DNA of 64,000 bases from Serinus canaria (Eukaryota > Chordata > Aves > Passeriformes > Fringillidae): positions 24,155,059-24,219,058 of the forward strand of contig NC_066313.1 of the NCBI RefSeq assembly GCF_022539315.1. Reading direction: 5' to 3'. Positions 1 through 45,404 of the stretch are shown piece by piece. Numbering within the stretch: position 1 is the first letter of the stretch; each line of letters begins with the position of its first letter. Below the pieces are notes generated by a model. The model was not told the origin of the DNA. It saw only the letters and a list, made by a program, of their open reading frames with translations, and did no database searches. The position numbers and the translations under genes were made by a program.

Positions 1-2648
1 GCCCTGATGTTCCTGAGTTGGTCTTTTCTGCCTGGTGCCCAAGCACTGCCTTACTTCACTCACCATCAAATGGGCACTGCTTGTTCATGCTACCTGCCCA
101 GGCAGCCTGTGCATTTCCACAGCAGCCTCTACCTGCAGAAATGTTCCCAGAGGCCTCCAGAGAAGCGTGGTCCTGTGCTGATGGGGTGAGAGGGGTCAAA
201 AGAGGGGCTCTATTCCCAGTCCCTGCCTCAGCTCTGATGCTTTTACCTGGGATTTGGGAAATTCTTTTATGTGGTTAGAGGAAAAGGGTGAGAGTTTATA
301 CTTTCCTAGAGGGCTAGAAAAATATGTAACCTTCACTGATGTATGCCAGCAGCTCTCCTTGCTTTTCCTTTTCCTATAATGCAGTGATATCTATCTGTAA
401 AGGTAATGCCTGTTCTCAAAGGGACTCCAGCAACATCACAAACAGTGGTTTAAGACTACAATAACTTGTCACTTTTTGTTCAGCTGAGGGTGTTTCTGGT
501 CTGTGGTGCCTAATGACTGTAAGTCCTGTGTAGCCATCTCCTCATCGTGCTTTTTTGAATGTAAGGGGGTTGTGGCCTCATCTCCATTTATCAGAGGAAG
601 ACAAACACAGAGAAAGGATTTTTCTGTGTTGCCTAGCAGGACAGTAGAGGTAAAAATCAGCTTTAATGAGCCTATTGCTGGAGCAGTAAGGTACAGGCTG
701 TGTGCAAATCTAGGGAGTTAACGAGTGTTAACATCACATCCTAGGCTGGGGGATTTTTATTCTTGTTACAGTAATGGTGCTATTTTCCAAACTGTGCTGT
801 ACCTTGGCTTTTTTTATCTGTATTTAAATCCATCCTCATTCCTTTCCTCCTGAAACCGGGCCTTACGGTCCCATCCTTATTTTTCCCTTCTGTATTCTCT
901 GAGGCACAATGTGCCCTTGGAGCTTGGGAGTCCTGTACACAAAAGGTCCCCATGCCTTTCTGCTTTCCAAGAGCCCTGGAAAGCCCAAGGTGCCAATACC
1001 TGCAGCTCTGGATGCAGTGAGGATGCTGCTTTACTTTGTTGCAGATTGCACCTCCAGCCAAAGAACCCTGTGGGGAAGAGGCTTAGATCTTTGGCACTGC
1101 TTGCATGTGGTAGAGCTCTGTGCTCTGCTGCGAGCTTCTGTGGAGGTGTTAATGGAGGAATCTTACGGTTCGCAAGAATAGTTGGCCAAAGCAGGATTTC
1201 TGTTGCTGTCCCTCTGTCTTTGGGGAAGGAGAGGGATGAAAGCAGTGGTTGCCTTTTGTTATTGCTAACAGCTTCAAAAACTGTTGTTAGCAGAAAATTA
1301 CGGAGGGAGTTGATGTAATTTTAAAGTGCTCTTTGCCCACTCTGAAAGCATGGCATGGCTTTAGTGCTGTGTTGGCTGGAGGCAGCAGTTGCCTGGGCAG
1401 AAGGCATGTGAGTGTGCTCCTGTGTGCCACAGGAGGGCTGGGCTGTGCCAAGGAACCTGTGTCCTTAGCTGCAACCCTTCCCTCTTCCCTATCTGCATGT
1501 GTTTCCCCAAACCCATGATTAACTCCTCAACTCCCCTCCTTTCCATGTCTCTTCTCACCTACCACAGGATGTGGATTTGGAAAGTGGGATGATGTCTACC
1601 CTCCCTTCCCCCAGGGCTCGGGGGTTTTGACATGTTACTGTTGGGAATTGTTCTAATGTTGCCCTGCTCCAAAAAGCATGACTCTCTTCTGCCCTTTACA
1701 GGTGTGACTTCAGCTACTGTTCCAAGTGGAAGTACATTATAGGAAGCATTGGCCCATATAAGCTAGATGTGATCTCTAGTCGACTCTCCCCAGTGTTATT
1801 AGTATGTGTATATTTAGAGATGATTTTTAATAAAATTCTTTGAGGCCTGAATTAGCTTCTGGAGACAAAGGTTACAAAGAGAGGGAGGTGTTCACAGTGC
1901 CATTGATTGTATAGTAACTAATGCCTGTATAATGGGCACACCTTGCAGTTATGAAAACAAAGCAGGTTCAGACATGGTGGGCTGATTCTCTCCAGCATTT
2001 TTCCTAGGGAAGTTGCTCTCACCCCCACCCCTTCCCCTTGTAAATAGGCTGTAATGCTGCTGTTCTGAAAGGTGGGGGGGGTATTTAGGGCTGTGTCATG
2101 CAGGAGAAGAGATGTGTCAAAGCCAAGCCTGTTCATTTTTCTGTGGGTGAATTCTGGTATGTAAGGCTGCTGTGCCTTCTCCAAGTCACTGTCCCTACCA
2201 GGTGACCTAGACTGTCTCTTCCAGCTTTTTAGATGAACTCTGCAAAACAGATGCACTGAATTAATTTAAAGTACTTCAAATGCACATTTTTCACTAGATC
2301 AGAAAGAGAGGCTGAGCAGGACAGGCTTGATGAGTGTGATATGTGGCCAGAGTGAGGGAATTCCTGCAGCAGGGATGGTGTCTTGCTTTGCTTAGAGTGC
2401 CCTTCCATGCCTGTTTCTCGTTTCTTAGGTCAATCGTGAGAAGCCAAGCACCCTCCCTCCCCTCCCCTCTGATCAGATTCCTTTTAAGTGAAGCTCACTC
2501 AGTCTCTGAGGACCAGATCTCACCGATGACTGGGAAGCAAAGAGTACCCAGGAAAGCACTTTTACCACGGACTCCACCTCAGGAGCACCAGGAACTCATC
2601 TTCTAAATAAAATCTGTGCCCCTTGGTGCACACCCGATGTCTGCTGCA
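1..2648 (+). other. VANGL1: VANGL1 upstream sequence: probable intron 1 plus 5' UTR of the first coding exon
   Basis: There is no CpG-rich promoter-like block here, so the VANGL1 promoter and first noncoding exon are probably left of the window. The 5' UTR portion of the first coding exon must start somewhere upstream of 2649. Plausible acceptors are TTTCTTAG at 2421-2428 (exon from 2429, the better pyrimidine tract) and CCACCTCAG ending at 2582 (exon from 2583). RNA data are needed to choose. I see no other gene in this stretch. Confidence 0.5.
2637..2648 (+). other. In-frame upstream ATG of VANGL1 (possible four-residue extension)
   Basis: The ATG at 2637 reads M-S-A-A directly into the canonical ATG at 2649. 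Its context is weak (C at -3, T at +4), while the downstream ATG is strong (G at -3, G at +4). Leaky scanning to 2649 is therefore expected. Confidence 0.45.
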
Positions 2649-34764
<32,116 letters not shown>

Positions 34765-37700
34765 GGGATTTTGAGGGTGGGTTGTTGGGAGATTTTTATT
34801 TTTGTTTTTTTTCAATATTGTGCTTTAGGGTTTAATTTCCCCAATGCTGACTGAAACTGGCAGATGATGGACCAGTAATATTTGACCATCTGCACTTTAT
34901 TTGGAAAGGGGAGGGGGAGCTGGGATATCTTATCTAGGAAGAAGTATCTTAAGAGGCAACAGGGCGACTTGGCTCAGTTAGCTCAGCCTTGGAGACAGAA
35001 CAGATTTTTTTCTTTGCCCCTCTTTCCAGGCATCCTGTAAATCTCACGCTCTCTTTCTCTGCACGGCTGCAGTGTCAGAGTTGTTGCTGGAGCGCTGCCT
35101 TACACCATGCACGCCTGCACCCTTGTGTCTCTGCTTTTGCCACCTGTGGCTGCTCCTGAGGGCTCAGTGCTCACCCGTCCCTCACAAAAATCTCCTGGCA
35201 CAGGGTGCCACAGTCCCTGCTCACTTGGGGAGGAGGGGATATCAAAGGGTGGGGGTGAGGGGACTTTTATTCTTTCTTCTTCTTCTCCTCCTTGCCACGT
35301 GCCTCTTCTGTCAATGCCAGACCTGTATGGGCATAATGGGATGGTTTCACCCTCTGTGAAATTGCTTGTCTTGAACTGGATCAGTCTATTTGCAGCTATT
35401 CAATTTATTTTTTTTTCCTTAATCAGTGCTTGTTACTGAAGTTGTTCTTCATGTCACGGCTCCCTGCTACCTCTCCTCTGCTTGTATCTGTCCTGCTTGT
35501 CAGCATCTTTCTCAGGCAGGCTCAAGGCTTCTTTTGTCTGTCTCCTCTGGCTTTCTGAATGTTTCTTCAGGCACTGCTGCTTCCTTTTGCACCTGCAGAG
35601 GCTGTGTATTTGCACTGGGACAGGGTCAGTAAGTAGCTGGCTCCTCCTTAGATAAATCACAGACCCTCCCTATGTCTGACAGCCTCTTTGAGGGGAAGGG
35701 GGGCAGGCAGGAATGTGCCCCTCCCTCTCTAGCCAGCTTCAAGTGTGTCTGGAGAAAAGAGGGGCAAAAAACATTTCCCTCCTTCAGGAGAGGAGCCAGG
35801 GAAAAGGCTGACCTCTGCCCCATTCACTTGCTTTGGAGAACTGTTGTGCTCTGAAAACACTGCAGTGAGTCCTTCCCCACCGTACGCCTTCAGCTGTAGC
35901 TAAGAAATACCAAACAATGCCTGAATGGTGAAAATCTGCCTGCCTTCCTTGGCCTTGCTGTACTGTGGGAGTTTCTGCTCAGCGTTGGGATCTGCTTCTG
36001 AGAGATGCAGTTTTGTTTGTGAGGCTGCCTTTGCCCACCAGTGCAGCTTTCATGTGTGAATTTAGTCACACGTGTTTGGAAGGTTTGTTTTTAATGGGGA
36101 GCCCAAATGGGTGTCTGAAGTGTGATTGCCAGCACAGAGCATGGAGTGACTGGAGCCAGCTGCAAGGCTGGCAGTGACCTGAAGGTCCCTTGAGATCCAT
36201 GTGAATGTAAATGATCAATTTATTCTGCTCAGTCTTTTGCCATGCAAATATTCCTTATCAGGCAGGATCTAGCCTGCCCTCCATATGGATGTCTTAACCA
36301 AGAAGGCCCTAATTCCAGCAGTGTGTAAGTCAGTGCCTTTCACTGCCAGCCTGCACAGTCTTCTGAGGAGGGCTGTGACAGCCCCTCCTGTCCCTTGTGG
36401 CCTTTCCCAGCCCTTCCCATGGCACGGGCGGGCTGGCTGGCGTCCACAGGGAGCAACCACCTTAAACAGGGATGCTGGGAGCAGGGCAGGAGGGTCCATC
36501 CTCTTCCAGCTTCAGCAGCAGTGGAGAGGCATGTCTGACAGTTCTCTTGGGATCAAGGGAGCACCCGGGTGAGTGAGGGTCCAAAGTGATGATTCCCCAT
36601 CCAAGTGACACCTACAGTTTCCTGCACCTTTCTTACAAGCACGTGGTAGTGTCCTGGATCCTTTTTAATCCGTGTGTTGTGCCAGATGTGGTTGTAAAGA
36701 AACTGGATGGTGTGGCACATGATGGGATTATGCCCTTTGCCCTTAAGGGATGGGAAGTAGGTAGTGTTTTCCCCTCTCTAAGCTCAGTGTTTGGGTTTTT
36801 TGGCAGATCAGGCTTTCTGGTAGTCTGTATGAGGACTCCTTTATTGACTGTGGCCTTCGCAGTGTTTTTCTTTGAAAAAATAGGTCGGTTTATTCCTTTA
36901 AAAGAAAAAGAAAGAAGGAAGGTGAACATACAGTATCTTACACTTGGCTCTCCTGAAGATGCCTACACCTGGCTTTTATGATGTGCATAACCAGCAGGGT
37001 AGGAGAGACTGGGAATAGCTTGGGAGACTGTGGAATGCTTAATACCTGTGTGGAGGCTACTGCCTGTGGCTGAGTTGGCTCATTTCTGTGAAGCCAGAAC
37101 AAGAACCACCTTGCCGAGGGCTTGGGTGTGCCTTGTATGTGAGAGCACCTTGTCACAGGCACATCTGCAAAACTTTTTTACTTTCCCAGGATTTCCTTCC
37201 CCTTTCCTTTTCCCTGCCCCATGAGGAGGGGTTGTCTGACAGTATCTGCTCAGGAAACTCATGTCTTAATTTTGTTAAATCCTTTAACACATGGAGAACC
37301 AGACGGAAGCAGCGTGTGCTCGGTCTGGGTCTGCCTCATCTTTGTGCTGTGGTTCAACACTGCCTTTTCTGCCTGCTGCCAAAAAAGGACACTGTCAACA
37401 GAGGCCACCTCCTACATTAAATGCTCTTCCTTGTGTCAGCAGCATGAATGCTTTGCCTGATGAAATCTGCAGGAGAGGACTTTCTCTCAGATGGTCTCTT
37501 TAGAGGTGCAGCCTGCCTTGAGGTGAGGACAGACTGAAAGGGGAATAATGATTCCTGCATATTCCCCGTTCTGATATTTTTAGTGACATTTTTTGAGGTC
37601 GCTCTTGCTTTCCTTCTCTGTGCAAAATCAGGGGACCACTGTCATACCTACCTCACTGGAGCGTTGTGAGGCTAAACTCGCTTTCAAGTGCTTTGAGATC

Positions 37701-40255
37701 CATGGTTGGATCTGTGGCATCTGTAGGAATTCAAACTCTGTAAAAAATACTGAGCGGTGAGTGCGGACTGGTTTGTTTAACTCTGTTTATAGCCAGCTAA
37801 TGAGTAAGAATGGAGTCATAGGGAATGAAGCTCTGATCCAATTGCTGCAGCCCTTACTTCTGCTGAGCTTGCCAAGAGCTGAGCATAAATACAGCTTGGA
37901 GGGTTTGCCAGCCAAGTGCAGGCTGTTCCTCCGAATGCCGCTCCTATCCTGCACTGTCTCCTTGCACATATTTTCCTTCCTCTCTCCCAGTCTGGATGTT
38001 TGTACCTGGTTGGGAATTGTGGGGAGGTTTATTAGAATTCAAATGGTTTTTTAACTTTTTTATCATCATCCTGTTGGTGATGGAGTGGTCAGTGTCCCCC
38101 TTGGAGGTGATCCTTGCACTGGACATCCTTCACTGGGAGCTGAACCATTTCATAGGGTGCTGTGCTGCCCAGCCAGGAGTGGTGGTGCCCCACTCCTCTC
38201 TTCCGTGTTGGCACGTTTCCTGTAACTCAAGTATGCTGCTCAGATACTTGAAAGGCTTTGGGGTTTTTTTTCTCTCAGATTTGTTACAGCCTAAATCCAA
38301 AGCCATGCTGAGATCTTGAAAAACCAGATGCAGCTGAGACTTTCAAGTGTTCTAGAGCAGATGGAAATGGCTGTGGGTTTCTGTGAAGGCTGCCTTTCTC
38401 TTTCCTGGCTACAAATTGAAATATTTTAATTTCTTGCAGCTTCCAGGAGTGTAGGAGCAGGTACTACTCTTAATACTTTGCCAGTCCTGTAACTGGGTAT
38501 GGGCAGGTGTTGGCCTCTCACTGCCATGTGTCTTCAGCTGTGGGTGGGTGCAGACTCTGTGAGGCTGCCCTGGATCTCAGTGTCTTTTCCCACACCTGGA
38601 ACCTGAGCAGGCAGCACTCTTGGAAGTGTAAGCATTGTAGCACTCCCCTCCATGGCATATTTGCAGGGTTGGGAGGTGTCGAGTCTGCACTTGGAAGCTT
38701 GGAGGCAGTGCACAGTAAGGCTCAAGTTTGGAGATCTGAACAAATCCTAATCCTTATGAAGCCTCCTGACCTTTTCCTTTGGCATGGGGCTCTCTGTGCA
38801 ACACCTTGGAAATCTGCTGTTGCTGAGTTCAGCCAAAAGCTGTAGAGAAAGAATATCTGGAGCTGGTCCTGCCCCACATAAGTAACTTTGAAAGGTCTTG
38901 CTTGAGATGTGCTCACTTCCAACACATGCTGCTGAAGAAACTGAAAAGATCCATAACTTGCTAAACATGGAAACCTATTCAAGCCAATTTCATCTTGCTC
39001 ACCCAAACTTGTAATTCTGCCCTTTTCAGAGGGTAAACAGAAGTCTTGCGATCTTCTGCAACAGTGCTGTAGTCTGGTCCCAAGCTGGCTCCTCACATGG
39101 GCTCAGTGCTGCCCAGCTGCTCATGAGGTGTGTGTGCAGGTGTTTTCTCATTCAGCTTGTGTGTGTCTGTGTGCTTTTTCCCCTCTAGTGTGCACATTAT
39201 ATGTGTTCAAAGCCTCAAGCCAGACTTGGTGGCTCAGTGTTTTAGCTGTCCTTAGGAAGGAAGTGCTCTTGGAATTGAGCTGGTTTTAGAAAACAAACAA
39301 AAAAAAAAAAGAAAAAGGAAACTCCCCAAATTCTGTTCTGAAAGAGATGGCTTTGGGCCATGATGTCTCCTGCAGGAGTGTGCATCTTCCTGCCTTCAGG
39401 CTGCTGCCTCCCATCGATGATGACCAAAAGTTGCCGTTTCCCACAGCTGTGAGTGGTTCGGGTCGCTCTGGGCCCGTCCCCAGCGGGGTCCTGCTGTGCC
39501 AGCAGAGCAGCTGGCATTGCCCACCCCTCTGCTGGCATTTCCCGCCCCTCTGCGTCCCTCCAGCAGACTGCATTGATTTATCCCTGGTGCACACTGAGCC
39601 CTGTGGGCAGCAGGCAGCCAGCCCTGCCCTGGGTGTGCTCTGCCCAGGGAGGGAGGGAGGGGATCCTTCCTTCCTTCCCTCTGGCTGCTTCCCGGGCACC
39701 TCTCACCAGCACTGATGATGCTTGGGGGTATCTCCTGTGCACACACTGGGGAGATGCTGTGGCCACTACCCGAACAGGCGTAACTGTGAAGGAATCTTAC
39801 ACTCTCCTGTGCCTGTTTCTTTGATTCAGCATTATTGTGTCTTGGGGAAGGGGGTGGGAGCAAAATGCCCTTCCCTTACCCTCCTTTATCACTGTGTAAT
39901 ACTTTTTCTACACACACTGTGTATAGTAAGAAGGGTTTTGCCAAGGTTTTCTAATTAATAGACACTAACCAGCATTTCTTTCTTGTTTCTCTTCTTTGCA
40001 CATGTGACTTTAACTGCAATGGTACATGGTCTTTCTGTTCTTTTCTAATCGTGAACTTAAGTAAGCAAATTCCTGGTGTCTGTGACATTAATGCACTGTG
40101 GGTTTAGCCTTGTAAATTGTTCTGTTCCAAGCTGGGTTCTCTTAAGTTATAGCTGGATGGGGTTTTGTTGTTTTTTTAAACTGAAACATAAAACTGTTTT
40201 ACACTTTGCATATTTTGTACAGTAAAATTCTGGAAATAAACTGAAACCAGATTTG
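34765..40255 (+). other. VANGL1: VANGL1 3' UTR (long, inferred)
   Basis: From the stop codon to the best poly(A) signal at 40235 is about 5.5 kb with no further coding exon or splice pattern that I recognise. Long 3' UTRs are known for vertebrate VANGL1. The last few hundred bases are T/A-rich with a TTTGCATATTTTGTACAGTA stretch before AATAAA, as in many conserved 3' ends. Short reading frames in this region resemble nothing known. An ATTAAA at about 37417 could give a shorter form. Confidence 0.65.
40235..40240 (+). terminator. Poly(A) signal AATAAA, probable VANGL1 mRNA end
   Basis: A canonical AATAAA lies in GGAAATAAACTGAAACCAG, followed within 20-30 bases by a T/G-rich stretch (TTTGATTGTCCC). 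Cleavage would fall around 40250-40260. It is the best-placed canonical plus-strand signal that I found downstream of the VANGL1 stop codon. Confidence 0.7.
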
Positions 40256-43200
40256 ATTGTCCCACTCCTTTCTTTTACCCTTTGAGACAAAAAAGCTCTT
40301 CTGGTCTTCAAGCATTCCTTAGCTGTGGGCAGGAGGGGCCCTCCAAACATGTGGTTTAGCTTTTTTGAGGCTGTCTTTTTGTCACCCTCATTTCTGGGCA
40401 TTTCTGGTCTGCCCTGCCACAGTAAAATGCAAACTCATTTATCAGTCCTGAAGGAAGACTGGTAAGTGACTGCTTTGAACACCTGAAATCTCAAATGATG
40501 GAAGCAAATGCAGCTGGGGAAGTGGGGGTGTGGGGGGGCATGACTGGAGTGGGAACTGGTTTTTCTGCCTCCTGTGTTCTCATAGTTTGCACACAAATTA
40601 TGAAGTGCAGGATTTGCTGCCGAGTTCCTTATTTGGCTCTGGTGGGGAGGAGGAGTGGCGAGAGGCAGAAAAGCCAGTGCTCCTTGTTTGTGTGGATGCA
40701 AGCCTGTGCTCTGCTAAAAAAAGGTGCAGGGAATCTCACCTCAACAGCATCTCTGGGTGTGGCCTTCCCCACCATCAGTTTCCATCTCCAGCACACCAAG
40801 AGCTCAAAAAGATGGGCTTTCCTTGGGCTCAGCTGTGCCCAAGGAAATGTGGGAGCAGCTTTTTGTCTAGATGTTCTTTGCTGCCCACTCTTCAGGCCAG
40901 GCCAGCAAATCTCCTTGGTGGCTTCAGCTGCTGGGAAAATCCACAGGATGCTGCTCTTCAGTGAAAAATAGTGCAGCAGTTGTGAAGATAAGCAGCACAG
41001 ACATCAGTGCCTGTGGAGAGAGCCACATGGGTAAATCTCTGCTTGTATTTGGGCTAGAGAGTGCTGAACTAAGGCCTGGGAGGAAGCAGGAAGGGTGGGA
41101 TGGGGCTGTACTCTGTTCTGCCTCCTGCCCTGCCTTGTTCTTTGCTTTTGATCTGTCCTTCTCATCCCACTGGTGCTTCAGCAGTGCCCAGCCCTGCAGT
41201 GTTTGCAGGTCAGCTCCCAGGGATGGCCAGGGAAGGGGAAGAGCACTGCTGCTGCCCAGCAGAGGCTGAGATGGGGCTGCAGCCATTGCTGGTGCCCTCC
41301 TGCCACCAGAGGAAGACCTGACTTGTTGGACTGGGGCCATGGAGGAAACGCTCTGTGGGAGCGGGCTGCAGGTGTGTCATGGGAAGCTGGAAGCAGCAGG
41401 AATTTGGCATAAACAAGATACTGGGCTTGTCAGCCTCGTTCCAGGCTCTTAGCTGTGAGCTGTGTCTTTACATGTGAGTTCAGCACGCTCTGTTTCATTT
41501 CTGGGCTAGTGCTGATACCAAATCAACACCTGGCTGCTGCCAGTTGTGGTGCTTTGTGTCCTGCTCTGGGCTGCGGAAGCTGATGGAAGGAACAGGCTCT
41601 GCTAGAGGGACTGGTTCCCTTGGCCTTCACCCAGAGCTCACATACCTGAATCATAAAGGGCTGTGGTATGTAGCTCAGCAGAAATTAGAGCTGAGGGAGC
41701 TGATCTGGTTTGGTCAAGTCTTTTCACTGAGGTTGCTCAGACCTTTGAGGTGTGGTGGAGCCTCAGGTGCAACGTTGGGTTATGTTTTACAGACCCAAAC
41801 CTCTGACAGAAAGGGGATGGAGGTTTTTACTGGAAAAAACCAACCACTTGGACGGACCAGGCATCTTGAACCAGAGGTAAGCACCTTTTGCCTGAGGAAC
41901 ATACTGGACTTGAGGAGATGCCTCTCCTGCAGTGCCCTTCTTGACCATATGGGCATAGGACACTGGCTGCCCTGAGACAGCACAGCACCAACCACTGCTG
42001 CGGGTATTTGGTGGCTGAGCTGTGGCTTAATTCACATGAAGATTCACTCTGGTAGGTGATGGGACCAGGCCTCTCAGCTGTGGACACTGAGAAAACATCA
42101 GCTGTGGGGAGTGAAGTAGGAATCTGTGGGGCATAGGGGCCACATCCAGTCAGGGCATAACATAAATGGGGTAAGAAAGGGATTTGTCACCTTCAGCAGC
42201 TGGCTCCAGAGCCTTGCTTGAAGAACTAGCAGCACCTTGCCATGTGAGCTGAATATTGTTAGCTGAATTTACAGATACTCATAAAATACAGATATACATA
42301 AAATACAGATATTGTTATTGAATTAATAGTTCAGTGAGACGTGTGGAGGTTGGCAGGGCTTCAAACCTCCAAACACCTCCTCGTGCTATGAACTGGCTCT
42401 GCTGTCTCAGCCCCAGGTCTCAACTCCTGGGAAGTACAGGAGGTGTTGAACTCCAAGGGTTTCCAAGGGGTCCTGGAGCTCGGAACAGGTGGGGTAGGTG
42501 CGAGGGAAGGGGATCTCTCAGCAGGACATGGTGTCTTACAACAGCATCCAGGAAGGGAAGGTATACTGGGAGTTGGCTTAGCAGAGTGCTTTGATTTGGC
42601 TTTCAACAGCACTCCTGAGTTTATGTTGGATTGGGAAGGGGATGGGTTTAGGTTACAGTCCTTTCCGGTACTGACAGATAATCCACTGGGGCAAGGACAT
42701 CCATTCCCTTTTCACATGTGCATCCATGGACTGCTGGGTCAGGAGGTGCTGAGAGACAAGAGAGCACTGAGCACAACGTGTCTGCAGGAGCAGGGATGGT
42801 GTAGCGGGGTGATGGCATATGCATAAATCATTAGCTGTGAACAAGGTTACCCCAGTTGCTCTGAAAAGCTGTAACAAGTTTTGCAGCCCTGATGTGAGTT
42901 GGTGTGCTAGTTTATACTGACGTGGTGCTAGGAAAGTGGGGAGTACCTTAAATGGGAAGAAAGCTGTTTTCCTGTTTATCCCCATCTCCCTGTCCCTCTC
43001 TATAATGAACTTGTAAAAGGTTATGGGGTGTTTGGGTTTCCCCCCCTCAGCTACTGCTCACATCCTAGTCTGTGTTCAGGTTGGGACGTGCTGCAAAACT
43101 GCCAGCCTGCTCCAAAGCCCTGAGCTGATCTTCCCTTCCTCCAGGATCTGGAGACCTGAATGAAGATGCTGGACAGGACCTGGGGCTTGCTCTGGTTCCA

Positions 43201-45000
43201 GCTCAGTTAATGTGAACAGCCTGGGGCCCCCAGGAGCCCTCCATGGTGGCCCTGCTTCTTGGTGGCCTCCCAAAGTCCAAGGGTGCTGTCCGCAGGAGAA
43301 GGAGAACTGGTGCTTGCTGCAGAGACCTCAGCCAGGACAGAGGGAACAATCACTCTTTGGGCTCTGTGTGGGCAGCACTAAATACAGCTTAAAGAGGAAG
43401 GAGGAAGAAAATTTTTACCTTGTGGATGCGCATTTGAGGTAGCTCAATGCATCCACCTTGCTTACATATCAAAATACAGAGCAAGAAGCAAAGCCTCCGG
43501 AGAGACAGAAACACAAGGCAGTGTGAAGTCAGTGGATGGGACTTTAGAGTTTAGGGTGTGGGTTTTCCCTCCAGCATCCTGAGGAACATGAAGGCACAAA
43601 GATTTAAAAAAAATACTGAGACACCACAAATTGCTCTAGGCATGAAGCTACTCTGTAAATTGAAATATTTAAAGTCTCTTACAAAGGCAAGAATCAGATT
43701 TACAAATGCTTAAACATCTAGTCTTGCTTGCCTTTTTTTCCTTTTTTTTTCCCCTTGTTATTTAAAAAGGTAGCACAAATGAAAAGTGGATGCATGGGGA
43801 GAAGGGAGATGTGTTTTTTACAAAGCACATTTGATTCAGCCTCTTTGAAAGTTTTAAGAGACATTCAGAATGGTATGGCCCTTTGGACCTCTCTTCAGCA
43901 CAAGTCAGAGGCTGTGGGCATGCTTTAGAAGAGGGAACAAGAAGGAGCTGATTATATCTGGGCCACAGATGTGAAACAGATCTGCAAACCTTTTAGCTTC
44001 TATTTTGTAAAAGCTCATTCCTGAGTACTCATAATACCAGATCCTACAGTTGATTATAATTTTGCTTTGTAAGTGGTTGTGAGAAACTGGTTTAGTAATT
44101 CAGTAACTAGACTGTGGGAAGCTGTGCAAATTCCTTTAGCAACTTCATCTTGTGGGGACTAAAATGTTCCTCAAACATTTAGCTACTTTTGTTGTTCAAT
44201 AACCTCTCTCTTGATCACTGGCAAGAGAAGTGAATTTGAACATTCTGCAAATGTTGAATTGAATTTTAAAGCAAAAATCAAAATCCAACACCAGGCAAAT
44301 TTCAGGGCGGCTCTCTGGTCAAACATCACTTTATTTTCCAACTGTGCTACTGAGGGAGGGACCTGATTCAAACTGAGCTTCCTCCAAATCCAAAAGCACA
44401 TGAGGTTGTCCATGGCTATTTAAGTGAATTTCCACCCACGACTAAGGGTGGGCTCAGTCAGGACAGCCACTGGGAGTCTCTGGCAGGGAGCTGGCTTCCT
44501 GGCTGCTGTGGGATACCCCCTCCAGCAAAGTCAGCTCATTTAACCCTCAGGGCTTATTTCTTTCATGTGAAGCCACGTCACTTGTCTTCTGCCCAGATGG
44601 TGTGGTGGTGTGATTGCTGGTGGCACTGGGTGTTACTGGTCTCTTCCCCCAGTGACAGCAGTCAGGGCTTGGTTGCAGGGCTGTGGCTCTTCTAGATTTT
44701 GGGACAGCAGGAAAAGAGGTCCACGAAAAGATTCTGCTACTTCTGCCCAGGCTGGTGAAATGGCTTTTCCCTGAGCATGTCTCACCTGTCCCCCTCAGAA
44801 TAAAAGCCTTGTCCAGACATCTTTCTCCTCAGAAAGGAAATGTTGTCCCTCCTCCCGTTCACAGCTGGGATCCAGCACAGACTCATGGCAGTGGTGTGAG
44901 GGAGGCTGCTTCTCCCTAGGCTGGGGAAGGGGCAGTAGGGCAGGGAAGGGCTCTGTCCTTCAGTGACCCTCAGTACCATGTGCTATGGGGGTGGGTTGAG

Positions 45001-45404
45001 AAGAAGGAAGGAAGGAAGGAAGGAAGGAAGGAAGGAAGGGGAAGGAAGGACGGAGGAAGGAGGAAGGACAGGAGGAGGAAGGAAGGAGGAAGAGGAAGGC
45101 AGGAGGAAGGAGGAAGGAAGGAAGGAAGGAATGGAGGAAGGAACCGGAAGGAAGGAAGCCAGAAGGACTTACGTAAGGATACGGTAAGGAAGGAAGGAAG
45201 GAATGAAGGAAGGAAGAATGAAGGAAGGAAGGAGGAAGGAAGGAAGGACTGGAAGGAAGTGGCTGCAGAATTGGGAAGGAAGTGGCGGAAGGAAGTGGCG
45301 GAAGGAAGTGGCGGAAGGAAGTGGCGGAAGGAAGTGGCGGAAGGAAGTGGCGGAAGGAAGGAAGGAAGGAAGGAAGGAAGGAAGGAAGGAAGGAAGGAAG
45401 GAAG
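45001..45404. repeat. GGAA microsatellite array with an internal 13 bp minisatellite
   Basis: About 400 bp consists mainly of GGAA (GAAG) units with interruptions (GGAGGAAGG variants and an ACTTACGTAAGG break near 45170). At 45278-45355 there are six perfect 13 bp units, GGAAGTGGCGGAA. Because 13 is not a multiple of three, long reading frames run through on both strands. They encode Arg/Lys/Glu/Gly repeats or Phe/Leu/Pro/Ser repeats and are artefacts of the repeat. GGAA is the core of ETS-family binding sites. Confidence 0.97.

Noticed and set aside
36586..36981. 131-codon open frame in the VANGL1 3' UTR
   Set aside because: Hydrophobic and low in complexity, without similarity to a known protein or a sensible start context.
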